Source: an uncultured Treponema sp.
GTDB taxonomy: Bacteria > Spirochaetota > Spirochaetia > Treponematales > Treponemataceae
Length of the DNA stretch: 24,725 nt
NCBI GenBank assembly: GCA_937901865.1
Contig: CALDID010000230.1
Span: forward strand, 1 to 24,725
Direction: 5' to 3'
Shown here: piece by piece, positions 14,033 to 22,288 of the stretch
Position numbering within the stretch: the first letter of the stretch is position 1
How the letters are laid out: each line of letters starts with the position of its first letter
Notes under the pieces: generated by a model
What the model saw: the letters and a program-made list of their open reading frames with translations, nothing else
Told to the model about the DNA's origin: nothing
Databases searched by the model: none
Program-made: the position numbers and the translations under genes

Positions 14033-15271
14033 ATGTCTTCAAAAGCTAACTATTTTCAGCTCTCGCTTTATGCTGTGCTTTTTGTGCTTTGTGCAATGTG
14101 TTTTTCATCGTGCAATGAGCAATCAAAAAAAAAGATAACTTCGTCTAGTGCAACATTGACTTTGGCACTGCGGAGTGGACTGTATGCCGAAGTGATAAAA
14201 TCGTGTTTGAGCGATTTTGAGATAGAGAATAATATTATGTGCAATGTGCTCGAATTTAGCGAAGACGAATTGCATAGAGAAGTAGTTGCGAACAACGGAA
14301 ACATAGATTTTTGTATGGCGGATAGCTCTTGGATGGCGGAATTTTTGGCAAAAGACGTGCTTGCGAACTTATCGGATTTTGGCTATGAGCTTGATGATGA
14401 TATTATAGCGGCTACAAAGACGATTTGCTATCATAATGGCGATGTGTATGTAGCTCCGTATTATGGAAATGTAACCGTGCTGTTGTTTAATCGCCTTATG
14501 CTAAAAGAAGCAGGGTATAAACCGACGGACATTATTTCTGTAGAGGATATGCTGCGGATTTGCCGCGTTGCAAAAAAAAGGCACAACTTGGGCTTTATGT
14601 ATCGAGGCGATACGGCGAATAATATTGTGGTGGATTTTTTACCGATACTCTGTTCGTTTGGCACTTGGGTTGTTGATGAGAGAAATCAGCCGACGATAGA
14701 TACGCCGAGTTTCAAAAAAGCAGTAGAGGTGTATGCAGAGCTTATTTCTACGGGGCGACAGGCAAAAAAAGATGACCTTGTGGCTGCGATTGCAAACAAA
14801 GCGGCGGCGATGGGCATCGGTTGGCCTGGCTGGTATACGCCTACAAAAAATTCGATGATGGATTATATCGCTTTTAGCGGCAAAAGAGCTAAGAAAGCAA
14901 TTCCGTATAATTCAAACATCTACGGCATTTGGACAATCGGAGTGTGTAAAGAAAGCCGAAAAAAAGAACTTGCTGTAAAGCTCTTAGCGCATCTAATGGA
15001 CAAAGATATACAAAAAGCTACGGTCGCAAAAGGCGGAGTGCCGTGCAGGTATTCAAGCCTGAACGATGAGGCGGTACAAGCGAAGTTTCCGCAATATAAG
15101 GTGGTGCTAAAGGCTCTTGAAGGCGGAGTGTATCGACCTGTTATGCAGGAATGGAGCGAGTTTTATACGATACTTGGGCGACACTTAAAGTCGATTTTTG
15201 ACGGAGAAACGTCGATAGATACTGCTCTTAGAGAGGCACAGATAGAGTTAGAAAGATTGATGAAAAACTGA
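14033..15271 (+). CDS. Extracellular solute-binding lipoprotein (ABC family 1 type), no transporter nearby
   Basis: 412 residues. Lipoprotein signal: hydrophobic segment 10-24 and FSSC with Cys27 as the lipidated residue, a relaxed spirochaete-like lipobox. The mature part resembles family 1 sugar-binding proteins: LTLALRSGLYAEVIKSCLSDFE, DFCMADSSWMAEFL, VYVAPYYGNVTVLLFNRLMLKEAGY, AAMGIGWPGW and a C-terminal YTILGRHLKSIFDGETSIDTAL. It should sit outside the cytoplasmic membrane and bind a sugar or oligosaccharide. No permease or ATPase gene is adjacent; neighbours are two c-di-GMP-type proteins and a sensor kinase, so ligand sensing is a reasonable alternative to import. AGAGGTAGAT precedes the ATG. 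Confidence 0.88.
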   Translation: MSSKANYFQLSLYAVLFVLCAMCFSSCNEQSKKKITSSSATLTLALRSGLYAEVIKSCLSDFEIENNIMCNVLEFSEDELHREVVANNGNIDFCMADSSWMAEFLAKDVLANLSDFGYELDDDIIAATKTICYHNGDVYVAPYYGNVTVLLFNRLMLKEAGYKPTDIISVEDMLRICRVAKKRHNLGFMYRGDTANNIVVDFLPILCSFGTWVVDERNQPTIDTPSFKKAVEVYAELISTGRQAKKDDLVAAIANKAAAMGIGWPGWYTPTKNSMMDYIAFSGKRAKKAIPYNSNIYGIWTIGVCKESRKKELAVKLLAHLMDKDIQKATVAKGGVPCRYSSLNDEAVQAKFPQYKVVLKALEGGVYRPVMQEWSEFYTILGRHLKSIFDGETSIDTALREAQIELERLMKN

Positions 15272-15295
15272 AAAGCAAAGCGATTGCGTTATAAT
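15268..15295 (+). promoter_or_regulatory. Promoter of the FIST hybrid kinase gene
   Basis: CTGAAA (15268-15273), 16-base spacer, perfect TATAAT (15290-15295). The expected start (15302 or 15303) coincides with the ATG at 15303, so the message would be leaderless; no SD is present. Confidence 0.6.
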
Positions 15296-15302
15296 TAAAA
15301 GT

Positions 15303-18300
15303 ATGATTCAGCGCACTTATGACCCAGAGAGTGAAGAGCAATTTGCTTGGATGATTTCGTCTTTAAAAGACCCGACTTTATATGCCGAAAATCGTGCGGT
15401 ATTTATTCAGCTGTTTTTTTCTCGGTTTAACGAAAGCGAAGCGAGCCGAATTCTCTCTTTTATACGCTCCGAGTTGCCGCGAGCCAAAATCGCAGGAATG
15501 AGCCTTTACGGCGACCCGATTGTTAATCTCAACACCAATAAATTCATTCGCCTTAATATCTGTGAATTTGAAGAAAGCGACGTGAAGATATTTGAATATG
15601 ATGCCGCATCTCGCTCTGTTGACGAAATTGCGAGTGAGTTTAAAGAAAATCTGTGTGCGGTGGAAAATGGGAAAGGTGTACTCGTGTTGTCTAGCGGGCT
15701 TACGTTTAACATCTCGCGATTTATGGAAGAGGTTAGCGACGGTAATGAGGCTATTCCATTCTTTGGCGCAGTGAGCAATATAAACACCGCTGATTCAAAA
15801 TCGGTTAATCCTTATGTATTTTCAAGCCGAACTATTGAAAACGGCGTTGTTGCAGTTGTGTTTTACGGCAAGAATTTGCACTTTTTCACTGATTACACAT
15901 TTGGCTGGAATCCGATTGGCAGGCATTTTTCTGTGGAAACGGGAACATCTACCGTAATTGGCGATACGCTTGTTACGAAGATAGACGGGAAAAATGCTAC
16001 AGAAATATACAAAATATACCTAAATGTAGACCCAGATAGGCATTTTGTATCAAATATTTGCGAGTTTCCGCTTGTTGTGGAGCGAAATGGCTTTATTCAG
16101 GCTCGAATTCCGTGCGGTTTTAACGAAAAAGGCGAGCTGAATGTGATGGGAGATATTAAAAACGGTGAGAAAATACGCTTTTCTTACGGGAAAACAGATG
16201 ATATTCTCCGAAAATCATATAATTCTGCGTCAAAAATGGCGGAATTCTTACCGCAGGGTATATTTTTGTATGTGTGCGCAAATCGTGCCATTTTTATGAA
16301 AGAGCGGGCAAATGAAGAGATAGCAAATTATAGAAAGATTGCTCCGAATCTGATGTATTGCCACGGTTTTTCGGAGTTGTATCGCTTTGAGGGGCGTGGC
16401 GGCGTTTTTAATAGCACTCTGATTTCTGTCGGTTTGAGAGAGGGAGACAGGGAAGCTATGAGCGATACATGGCGAACTGTTTTGCCAAAAGGGCTTGTGT
16501 CGTTTAATGTAGAAAATGCGAGCAATAATGAAAAAAAAGATTTTGAAAGCATAGGATTTGATTCTTTTTCGAATAATGTATTGAGTGATAATGTACATTC
16601 TCTTTTTGAGAGACCCTTTGGAAAATCTATTCCGTTAGCTGACCGATTAGTAACTTTTTTGGAAGCGACAACTGCGGACTTTGCGCGAGCTTCAGAAGCT
16701 GCAAAAGCGGCAAGCAATGCAAAGAGTGCTTTTTTGAGCAATATGAGCCACGAAATCAGAACGCCGATAAATGCCGTTTTGGGCTTAGACGAAATGATTT
16801 TAAGAGAAAGCAGCGAACCGCACATCAAGAAATATGCGCAAGATATTCAAAGCGCAGGAAGGGCTTTGCTTTCGATTGTGAATGACATTTTGGACTTTTC
16901 TAAAATTGAAGCGGGCAAAATGGAAATCATCAATGCGCCGTATGATTTACGCCGAGTTATAAACGATTTGACAAATATGGTTGCGTCAAGGGCAGAAAGC
17001 AAGGGCTTGGAGTTTATTGTTGATATTGATGAAACAATTCCGCATTTACTTTTTGGCGACGCGGTGAGAATTCAGCAATGTGCGCTTAATATCCTTACGA
17101 ATGCGGTGAAATATACGAGAAAGGGGCGTGTAATGCTTAGTGTCGGAGCTGAAAGAGGAAAAACGCCCGACGAAATTGAGCTTTGCTTTAGCGTTCACGA
17201 TACAGGAATTGGCATAAAAAAAGAAGACCTTGCAAAACTTGCTTCTCCGTTTGAAAGGATAGAAGAAAGCCGAAACCGCTCTATTGAGGGAACTGGTTTG
17301 GGAATGAGCATTGTATATGGCTTGTTAAGAAAAATGGGAAGTGAACTTGTTGTGCAAAGCGAGTATGGAGAGGGGAGCAGTTTCTCGTTTGCAGTAAAGC
17401 AAAAGGTGCGCTCGATCGAAGCGATTGGCACTTATGCGGAGGCGAGAAAAGCCTTAGCGGAGGAAAGCAGCTCTTATACAGAAAGTTTCCAAGCACCGAA
17501 TGCAAAGATACTTGTCATTGACGATACTGCAATGAATATAGCGGTATTTAGGGGACTTCTGAAAACAACTCGCTGCAAAATCGATTCTGCGGAAAGTGCA
17601 GACGAGGGCTTGAAGCTGACGAGAGAAAACAAATATGACATACTTTTTGTTGACCACCTTATGCCGAAAAAAGACGGAATAGCGTTTCTAAAGGAATTGA
17701 GGAGCGATAAGGGAAATGAAAATCGAGAGGCTGTTTGTATTGCGTTGACTGCGAACGCGGTAACAGGCGCGAAAGAAATGTATATTTCAGCTGGGTTTGA
17801 CGGCTATCTTACAAAGCCGATAGATTCTGCACTGCTAGAGAGTACAATCGCAGAAAAGCTATCGAAAGAAAAAGTATTGCACAAAGGCGATAAGGGGTAT
17901 CTTGAGGATAATAGCAAAAAAGAGGTGTCGTTTGTTTCTGAAACTCCGTTAACGAGCCTTTTTAATGAGCTGTTCTGTTTAGATTTTGCAACTGCGTTGA
18001 AAAATTGCGGCTCGCTTGAAACGTTCAAAAGCACACTCTGCGTGTTCTACAAATCTATTGAAGAAAAATCGCTTGAAATAGAAAGTGCACTTGCTGAAAA
18101 TGATTGGGATATGTTTACGATAAAGGTTCACGCATTAAAAAGCAGTGCGCGTCTTATCGGTGCGATTGAATTAAGCGAAGAAGCAAAGGCTTTAGAAGAG
18201 GCTAGCAACACTTTGCGTTCTCAATGTCCTCTTTCTGCGGAAACAGTTTCTAGCGGTTCTATTGATGAGATAAAGAGAGAGGGGAAAAATCTCTTAGCGC

Positions 18301-18605
18301 ATTATCGCTCCTATGCTGAGCTATTGTCGCAATTTTTCAAGAATGAGGAAAAAAGTGAGAAAAAAAACGACTCGGAGAAATCTCTGTTGGGAGAACGAGA
18401 GTTTTTTGAAGGCTTAGAAGCGATAAAAGTTGCTGTGGATGGCTCTGATTTTGATGGAGCAGAGGCGATTATGAGCGAAATGGATAATTATTTGCTTCCT
18501 GCTGTACATCGTGAACAGTATGCAGAGTTGCGTCGTTCGGTGCAAAACATAGATGCAGGTAAATCGATTTATTGTATAAATAGTCTTTTGAAAAGAAAAT
18601 TGTAA
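15303..18605 (+). CDS. FIST-sensor hybrid histidine kinase with receiver and HPt domains
   Basis: 1100 residues, no signal peptide or membrane segment, so cytoplasmic. Residues ~30-400 match FIST_N/FIST_C, a small-molecule sensor module (IAGMSLYGDPI, PFFGAVSNINTAD, FTFGWNPIG-type region, MYCHGFSELYRF). Then a coiled linker and HisKA with phospho-His483 (NMSHEIRTPINAV), HATPase N box NILTNAVKY, DTGIGI and GTGLGMSIV. A receiver follows, with phospho-Asp784 (FVDHLMPKKDG) and LTKPID. An HPt domain has His943 (KVHALKSSARLIG), and about 80 further residues form a helical tail. It can thus run a full His-Asp-His relay in one chain; its final response regulator is not in the window. It lies 31 bases after the lipoprotein gene with its own promoter. 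Confidence 0.93.
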   Translation: MIQRTYDPESEEQFAWMISSLKDPTLYAENRAVFIQLFFSRFNESEASRILSFIRSELPRAKIAGMSLYGDPIVNLNTNKFIRLNICEFEESDVKIFEYDAASRSVDEIASEFKENLCAVENGKGVLVLSSGLTFNISRFMEEVSDGNEAIPFFGAVSNINTADSKSVNPYVFSSRTIENGVVAVVFYGKNLHFFTDYTFGWNPIGRHFSVETGTSTVIGDTLVTKIDGKNATEIYKIYLNVDPDRHFVSNICEFPLVVERNGFIQARIPCGFNEKGELNVMGDIKNGEKIRFSYGKTDDILRKSYNSASKMAEFLPQGIFLYVCANRAIFMKERANEEIANYRKIAPNLMYCHGFSELYRFEGRGGVFNSTLISVGLREGDREAMSDTWRTVLPKGLVSFNVENASNNEKKDFESIGFDSFSNNVLSDNVHSLFERPFGKSIPLADRLVTFLEATTADFARASEAAKAASNAKSAFLSNMSHEIRTPINAVLGLDEMILRESSEPHIKKYAQDIQSAGRALLSIVNDILDFSKIEAGKMEIINAPYDLRRVINDLTNMVASRAESKGLEFIVDIDETIPHLLFGDAVRIQQCALNILTNAVKYTRKGRVMLSVGAERGKTPDEIELCFSVHDTGIGIKKEDLAKLASPFERIEESRNRSIEGTGLGMSIVYGLLRKMGSELVVQSEYGEGSSFSFAVKQKVRSIEAIGTYAEARKALAEESSSYTESFQAPNAKILVIDDTAMNIAVFRGLLKTTRCKIDSAESADEGLKLTRENKYDILFVDHLMPKKDGIAFLKELRSDKGNENREAVCIALTANAVTGAKEMYISAGFDGYLTKPIDSALLESTIAEKLSKEKVLHKGDKGYLEDNSKKEVSFVSETPLTSLFNELFCLDFATALKNCGSLETFKSTLCVFYKSIEEKSLEIESALAENDWDMFTIKVHALKSSARLIGAIELSEEAKALEEASNTLRSQCPLSAETVSSGSIDEIKREGKNLLAHYRSYAELLSQFFKNEEKSEKKNDSEKSLLGEREFFEGLEAIKVAVDGSDFDGAEAIMSEMDNYLLPAVHREQYAELRRSVQNIDAGKSIYCINSLLKRKL

Positions 18606-18623
18606 AAGAAATCTGTTTATAGA

Positions 18624-18653
18624 TTGACATTATCGCAATAAATCAATTATAAT
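18624..18653 (+). promoter_or_regulatory. Consensus promoter of the infC-rpmI-rplT operon
   Basis: Perfect TTGACA (18624-18629) and TATAAT (18648-18653) with an 18-base spacer, expected for a highly expressed translation operon. Start near 18660 gives a leader of about 40 bases holding AGGAGG at 18691-18696. Confidence 0.9.
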
Positions 18654-18700
18654 GCGACTTATGATTATAACGTGTGTTTTACAGACACCTAGGAGGAATG

Positions 18701-19225
18701 TTGGCAGACAATAAGGGACTGCGAATCAATGAACAGATTCGTGTACGCGAGATAAGGTTAATAGATGATAAGGGTGAACAGAAAGGCATTGTTCCGATTA
18801 TTGAAGCTCTTAAAATGGCTCGGGAGAGAGACCTAGACCTCGTCGAAGTTTCACCAACTGCAAATCCGCCGGTTTGTAAGATTTTGGATTTTGGTAAATA
18901 CAGATTTGAACAGGAAAAGCGACTTCGTGATTCTAAGAAAAATCAAAAAGTATTGAAACTCAAGGAAATTCGTATGCAGCCAAAGATTGGACCGGGTGAC
19001 CTTGATACTAAAGCCAAGCATGTTCAGGAATTTCTTGACGAGGGCAATAAGGTAAAAGTAACGATTCGTTTCCGCGGTCGCGAACTTGCGCATACTGAAC
19101 TCGGTTTTGATGTTCTGAAAGAGGTTGAAAAAAGGCTTACCGAAGGCTCTTATGTCGTTGAAAAAGCACCTGCTATGGAAGGTCGTTTTATGTCAATGAC
19201 TTTGGGTTCAAAAGCCAAAAACTAA
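18701..19225 (+). CDS. infC: Translation initiation factor IF-3
   Basis: 174 residues from the TTG start. N-domain: GLRINEQIRVREIRLIDDKGEQKGIVP; linker rich in Lys; C-domain: KEIRMQPKIGPGDLDTK, KVTIRFRGREL and APAMEGRFMSM. IF-3 binds the 30S subunit, checks start-codon pairing and prevents early 50S joining. AGGAGG ends at 18696. The ATG at 18698 is only 1 base away, too close, so TTG at 18701 (giving MADNKG) is preferred, with ATG at 18698 as the alternative; the spacing is short for both. infC in other bacteria often uses a non-AUG start that lets IF-3 repress its own translation, and a TTG would fit that. First gene of infC-rpmI-rplT. Confidence 0.95.
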   Translation: MADNKGLRINEQIRVREIRLIDDKGEQKGIVPIIEALKMARERDLDLVEVSPTANPPVCKILDFGKYRFEQEKRLRDSKKNQKVLKLKEIRMQPKIGPGDLDTKAKHVQEFLDEGNKVKVTIRFRGRELAHTELGFDVLKEVEKRLTEGSYVVEKAPAMEGRFMSMTLGSKAKN

Positions 19226-19235
19226 CTCGCCTCTA

Positions 19236-19251
19236 CTCTAAAGTTTTAGAG
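19236..19251 (+). promoter_or_regulatory. Hairpin between infC and rpmI, possible L20 control site
   Basis: CTCTAAA-GT-TTTAGAG is a perfect inverted repeat (the last pair probably opens to form a 4-nt loop). Flanking bases can extend it by about five pairs with one bulge. It lies before the rpmI SD. L20 represses rpmI-rplT through structured leader RNA in other bacteria; a similar role here is an inference. Confidence 0.35.
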
Positions 19252-19277
19252 CTAGGGAGCAACAAAGAAGGTAGATT

Positions 19278-19478
19278 ATGTCTAAGATGAAGACAAAGAA
19301 ATCCGTTGCAAAACGTTTTTCTCTCACGGGTACTGGAAAGGTAAAGTACAAGAAAATGAATCTTCGCCATATTTTGACGAAGCGTTCTTCAAAGCGTAAG
19401 ATGCATTTGCGTGAAGCTGGCATCCTCTCAGAAGATTCTGCTCGCAGAATTCGCAAGCAGATGTTGCCATACGGCTAA
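19278..19478 (+). CDS. rpmI: 50S ribosomal protein L35
   Basis: 66 residues, normal length, strongly basic. It carries the L35 pattern KMKTKKSVAKRFSLTGTGKV then RHILTKRSSKRKMHLR, closing with RIRKQMLPYG. It binds 23S rRNA in the large subunit. AAGAAGG precedes the ATG. It lies between infC and rplT, the standard order, 52 bases after infC. Confidence 0.97.
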   Translation: MSKMKTKKSVAKRFSLTGTGKVKYKKMNLRHILTKRSSKRKMHLREAGILSEDSARRIRKQMLPYG

Positions 19479-19499
19479 TATTTTTAAGAGGAGTACTAT

Positions 19500-19859
19500 A
19501 TGTCAAGAGCTATAGACGGAACAAAACGCAATAATCGTCGCGCTAAGATTTTAAAGCTTGCAAAAGGCTTTACTGGTCGCCGTGGAACTAACTATAAAGC
19601 TGCAAAAGATGCAGTTGTAAAGGCTTTGAATCATGCGTATATCGACCGCAGGGATAGAAAGGGTGATTTCAGACAGTTGTGGATTACTCGTATCAATGTT
19701 GCTGTAAGAGCAGAAGGTCTTTCATACTCTCGCTTTATTGACGGTCTTACAAAGGCTGGTGTTTCAATCAATCGTAAGGCTTTGAGCAATATGGCTATTG
19801 AAGACCCTGTAGCATTCAAGGCTGTTGTTGAAGTTGCAAAAAAAGCAATTAACGCTTAG
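19500..19859 (+). CDS. rplT: 50S ribosomal protein L20
   Basis: 119 residues, normal length. Basic N-terminal extension (KRNNRRAKILKLAKGFTGRR) that threads into 23S rRNA, then RRDRKGDFRQLWITRINVAVR and a globular C-terminus (YSRFIDGLTKAGVSINRKALSNMAI). It is needed early in 50S assembly and usually represses rpmI-rplT translation. AAGAGGAG lies just before the ATG. No terminator follows; the zapB-like gene begins 30 bases later. Confidence 0.98.
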   Translation: MSRAIDGTKRNNRRAKILKLAKGFTGRRGTNYKAAKDAVVKALNHAYIDRRDRKGDFRQLWITRINVAVRAEGLSYSRFIDGLTKAGVSINRKALSNMAIEDPVAFKAVVEVAKKAINA

Positions 19860-19888
19860 TAAGTTTTTAGGGCACAAAGGGGAATTAT

Positions 19889-20248
19889 ATGATTTCACTT
19901 GATCAGGTTCAGCTATTAGAGCAGAAAGTTGGTAGTGCTGTGGAAAAGATTACACAGTTAAGCGCAGAAAATGCAGCGTTGCGTACAAAATGCGCAGAAT
20001 TGCAAAATGCTCTTGATGCGAAGACAGAGCAGTTTAGTTCTTTCCAGAGCGATCAGAATAAGATTGAGGAAGGTATCCTTAGTGCCCTCGACCGCCTTAA
20101 TACAGTTGAGAATACTGTTCTTGAGTCTGCAAATGCTGATAGCAATGCAGATGGTTCAGTAGATTATTCTTATGTAAGCAATGAGAATAATGGCAACAAC
20201 GAAGATAATAATGACCCATACAATAATGGGGCTAACTCAACATTCTAA
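19889..20248 (+). CDS. ZapB-like coiled-coil cell-division protein
   Basis: 119 residues. Residues ~5-80 are a heptad-patterned coiled coil (VQLLEQKVGSAVEKITQLSA, ENAALRTKCAELQNAL), as in ZapB. From about 85 the chain becomes a low-complexity tail rich in Asn, Asp and Ser (SNENNGNNEDNNDPYNN), probably disordered. ZapB-type proteins bind ZapA and help organise the FtsZ ring. Short coiled coils are easy to over-assign, but zapA is the next gene, 46 bases on, which supports the call. AAAGGGGA is the SD. Confidence 0.72.
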   Translation: MISLDQVQLLEQKVGSAVEKITQLSAENAALRTKCAELQNALDAKTEQFSSFQSDQNKIEEGILSALDRLNTVENTVLESANADSNADGSVDYSYVSNENNGNNEDNNDPYNNGANSTF

Positions 20249-20294
20249 TGTTCTAAAGAAGATTTCTTCGTATTTCGGAGTATAGATAGTAAAA

Positions 20295-20588
20295 ATGGGT
20301 AAATTACAGATTGACGTTTTAGGTTCTTCATTTGCTATTGAAGCAAAGGAAGATGATTCATATCTGAAAAGGCTTCTTAGTTATTATGCCGAGATGACAG
20401 GACAGATTGAAAAACACGGAAATCTGAAAAACCCATTGCAAATATCTATACTCTCAGGAATAATGCTTTGCGATGAGTTATATCGCGAAAAAAGCAAAAA
20501 TGCACAGCTTTTAACAGAGTCAGAAAAGAATAACGACATCGAAAAGCGTGCTGAAAAAATGATAAAAATGATAGACAAAGTTCTGTAA
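20295..20588 (+). CDS. zapA: Cell-division protein ZapA
   Basis: 97 residues. The N-terminal KLQIDVLGSSFAIEAKEDDSYLKRLLSYY matches the ZapA head, followed by a central helix (LQISILSGIMLCDELYREKSK) and a C-terminal coiled coil. ZapA cross-links FtsZ filaments at the division site. SD support is weak: CGGAG lies 14 bases upstream, so initiation may depend on another feature. It lies between the ZapB-like gene and the DUF188 gene, which begins one base after its stop. Confidence 0.88.
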   Translation: MGKLQIDVLGSSFAIEAKEDDSYLKRLLSYYAEMTGQIEKHGNLKNPLQISILSGIMLCDELYREKSKNAQLLTESEKNNDIEKRAEKMIKMIDKVL

Positions 20589-20589
20589 T

Positions 20590-21066
20590 ATGTGTATTTG
20601 GATAGATTGTGATTCTTGTCCTGTTCCTGTAAGACAGCATATTTCAACGTTGGCAGTGCAATCTTCTATAAAAGCAATATTTGTTGCAAATCATTTCATT
20701 TCTATTGACAATATTAACACTTCTTTTGTTTCGTTTATACTTTGTGAAAAAGGCAAAGATGAAGCGGATAATCTTATTTTTAGCTCAGTTTCTGAAAACG
20801 ATATTGTAGTAACTCGAGATATTTTATTTGCGCAAAGGTTAGTAAAATCTGGGTATAGTGTAATAAATGACCGAGGTACGCGATTTGATGAAAAGAATAT
20901 TGAAAAGTTTGTATCAGAGAGAAACTTGAGTTTGATGATGAGTAATTTAGGACTGAAAAAAGGCTACTCTAAGAACTCATACAGCAAAAAAGAGTTTTCT
21001 GCATTTTGTGAGTGCTTAGATAGAGAGATTGCAAAAAAGAAAGCTACCCTAGCGACTTACAAATAA
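20590..21066 (+). CDS. YaiI/YqxD family protein (DUF188, UPF0178)
   Basis: 158 residues. Family landmarks: WIDCDSCPVPVRQHI at the start, GKDEADNLIFSSVSENDIVVTRDILFAQRLV in the middle, VINDRGTRFDEKNI, and KKEFSAFCECLDREI near the end. The fold is PIN-like with conserved acidic residues; biological function is not established. It starts one base after the zapA stop, so translation is probably coupled. Its 3' end overlaps the 3' end of the convergent GAF-HD-GYP gene by 23 bases, with no terminator between them. Confidence 0.88.
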   Translation: MCIWIDCDSCPVPVRQHISTLAVQSSIKAIFVANHFISIDNINTSFVSFILCEKGKDEADNLIFSSVSENDIVVTRDILFAQRLVKSGYSVINDRGTRFDEKNIEKFVSERNLSLMMSNLGLKKGYSKNSYSKKEFSAFCECLDREIAKKKATLATYK

Positions 21067-22288
21067 GAGTAATTCTATCTTTTATTTCCATAAACGCCTT
21101 AACTACTTCAGGGTCAAATTGTGTTCCGCTACATCTATTTATTTCTTCAATAGCATCTTCTATATTCCATGCGCTTTTGTAAACTCGTTTATGGCTTAGT
21201 GCATCGAATACGTCTGCGACGGCAACGATACGAGCTGCAAGAGGAATTTCTTCGCCTTTTAATGAATTATCACAAGAAACTTCATCACCTTGCTCATAGG
21301 AATCGAATGCGTTTCGACCAGGATAGCTTTTTTCGCCACCGTTCCACCAAACGTGATGATACAGAGTAACATGAAAACACATTTCGTCAAGGTCGGTTTC
21401 GCTATCGCTAAACAGCTTTGCGCCAATACAGGTATGTCCCTTCATAATTTCTCTTTCGGAGTGGTTTAATAGTCCTGGCTTTTTGAGTATTCTGTCTTCA
21501 ATTCCGACTTTACCAAAATCGTGGCATTTTGCGGCAATTTTTAGGTTATCGCGAAATTTCTTTTTTGCGGATTGGTCTACGTTATGGTCGCTTGCCCAAC
21601 GGTCATATATCTCAAGTGAAAAGGCGGAAACTCGCTCGACGTGCTCAAATGTTTCACGAGGGTCGCGGAGTTGAGCCATCATCGTCATACGCTTTAGGTA
21701 ATTTTGTAAAATATATGAACGGTCAAGCGTTTGTGCGGCGGAACTCGCAAAATGAGTTGCGAAAAGTTCGGCATCGGAATCAAAAGAAATTATATTGCCG
21801 TCTGCGTCTTGTGCATTGATGAGCTGTAAAACGCCTCGTAATTTACCTGACGATACTTTTAGCGGTATGGCAAGCATTGAAGTTGTTTTATACCCTGTCA
21901 GTTCGTCGTTTTTGCGAAAAAAAGAATAGGGTAAATCGCTTGAAATATTGTAGCAGTCTGCGATATTTACGAGTTCTTTGTGTTTTGCGCAATATCCTGC
22001 GATAGACTCATCTGATATTTTGTAGTGATGGTTAGAGATATACGGAAGTTTTTCACCAGCAGCGAGCTTCTTTTGTTGCGTGCTATTTTGTGCATATTTT
22101 ATAACAAGGTCGTCGCCGTCAACAACGTAGATAGAGCCTGCATCGGCATTCACGATGAGGCGTGCTTCTGAAAGAATTTGTTCCAAAAGGACATCTACGT
22201 CCTTTATTTCATTAAGAAGTTTTTCTGTTTCTACGATGCGCTGTAGCTTTTCCAGTTTTTCTAAATCTATACTTTTATTATAATTCAA
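21044..22288 (-). CDS. GAF-HD-GYP c-di-GMP phosphodiesterase
   Basis: 414 residues. Residues ~30-190 are a GAF sensor (ARLIVNADAGSIYVVD, SMLAIPLKVSSGKLRGVLQLINA). Residues ~200-410 are HD-GYP: His216, His256-Asp257 (AAKCHDFGKVGI), His285 (MKGHTCIG), His311-His312 (YHHVWWNGG) and IPLAARIVAVADVFDAL. The GYP triad reads SYP (321-323), followed by about 20 inserted residues before LKGEEIP. The metal ligands are present, so c-di-GMP hydrolysis to pGpG/GMP is likely. The start is uncertain: the only in-frame start codon before the GAF domain is TTG at 22288, without SD, and the consensus promoter inside the gene would start RNA near 22270. It follows the methyltransferase gene by 18 bases. Confidence 0.88.
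   Translation of the reverse strand: MNYNKSIDLEKLEKLQRIVETEKLLNEIKDVDVLLEQILSEARLIVNADAGSIYVVDGDDLVIKYAQNSTQQKKLAAGEKLPYISNHHYKISDESIAGYCAKHKELVNIADCYNISSDLPYSFFRKNDELTGYKTTSMLAIPLKVSSGKLRGVLQLINAQDADGNIISFDSDAELFATHFASSAAQTLDRSYILQNYLKRMTMMAQLRDPRETFEHVERVSAFSLEIYDRWASDHNVDQSAKKKFRDNLKIAAKCHDFGKVGIEDRILKKPGLLNHSEREIMKGHTCIGAKLFSDSETDLDEMCFHVTLYHHVWWNGGEKSYPGRNAFDSYEQGDEVSCDNSLKGEEIPLAARIVAVADVFDALSHKRVYKSAWNIEDAIEEINRCSGTQFDPEVVKAFMEIKDRITLICKSLG

Noticed and set aside
18674..18700. GTG start for IF-3 at 18674
   Set aside because: The coding would include the SD itself (AGGAGG) as Leu-Gly-Gly; no SD precedes the GTG.
19860..19888. Terminator after rplT
   Set aside because: No stem or T tract is visible in the 29-base gap; read-through into the zapB-like gene is more likely.
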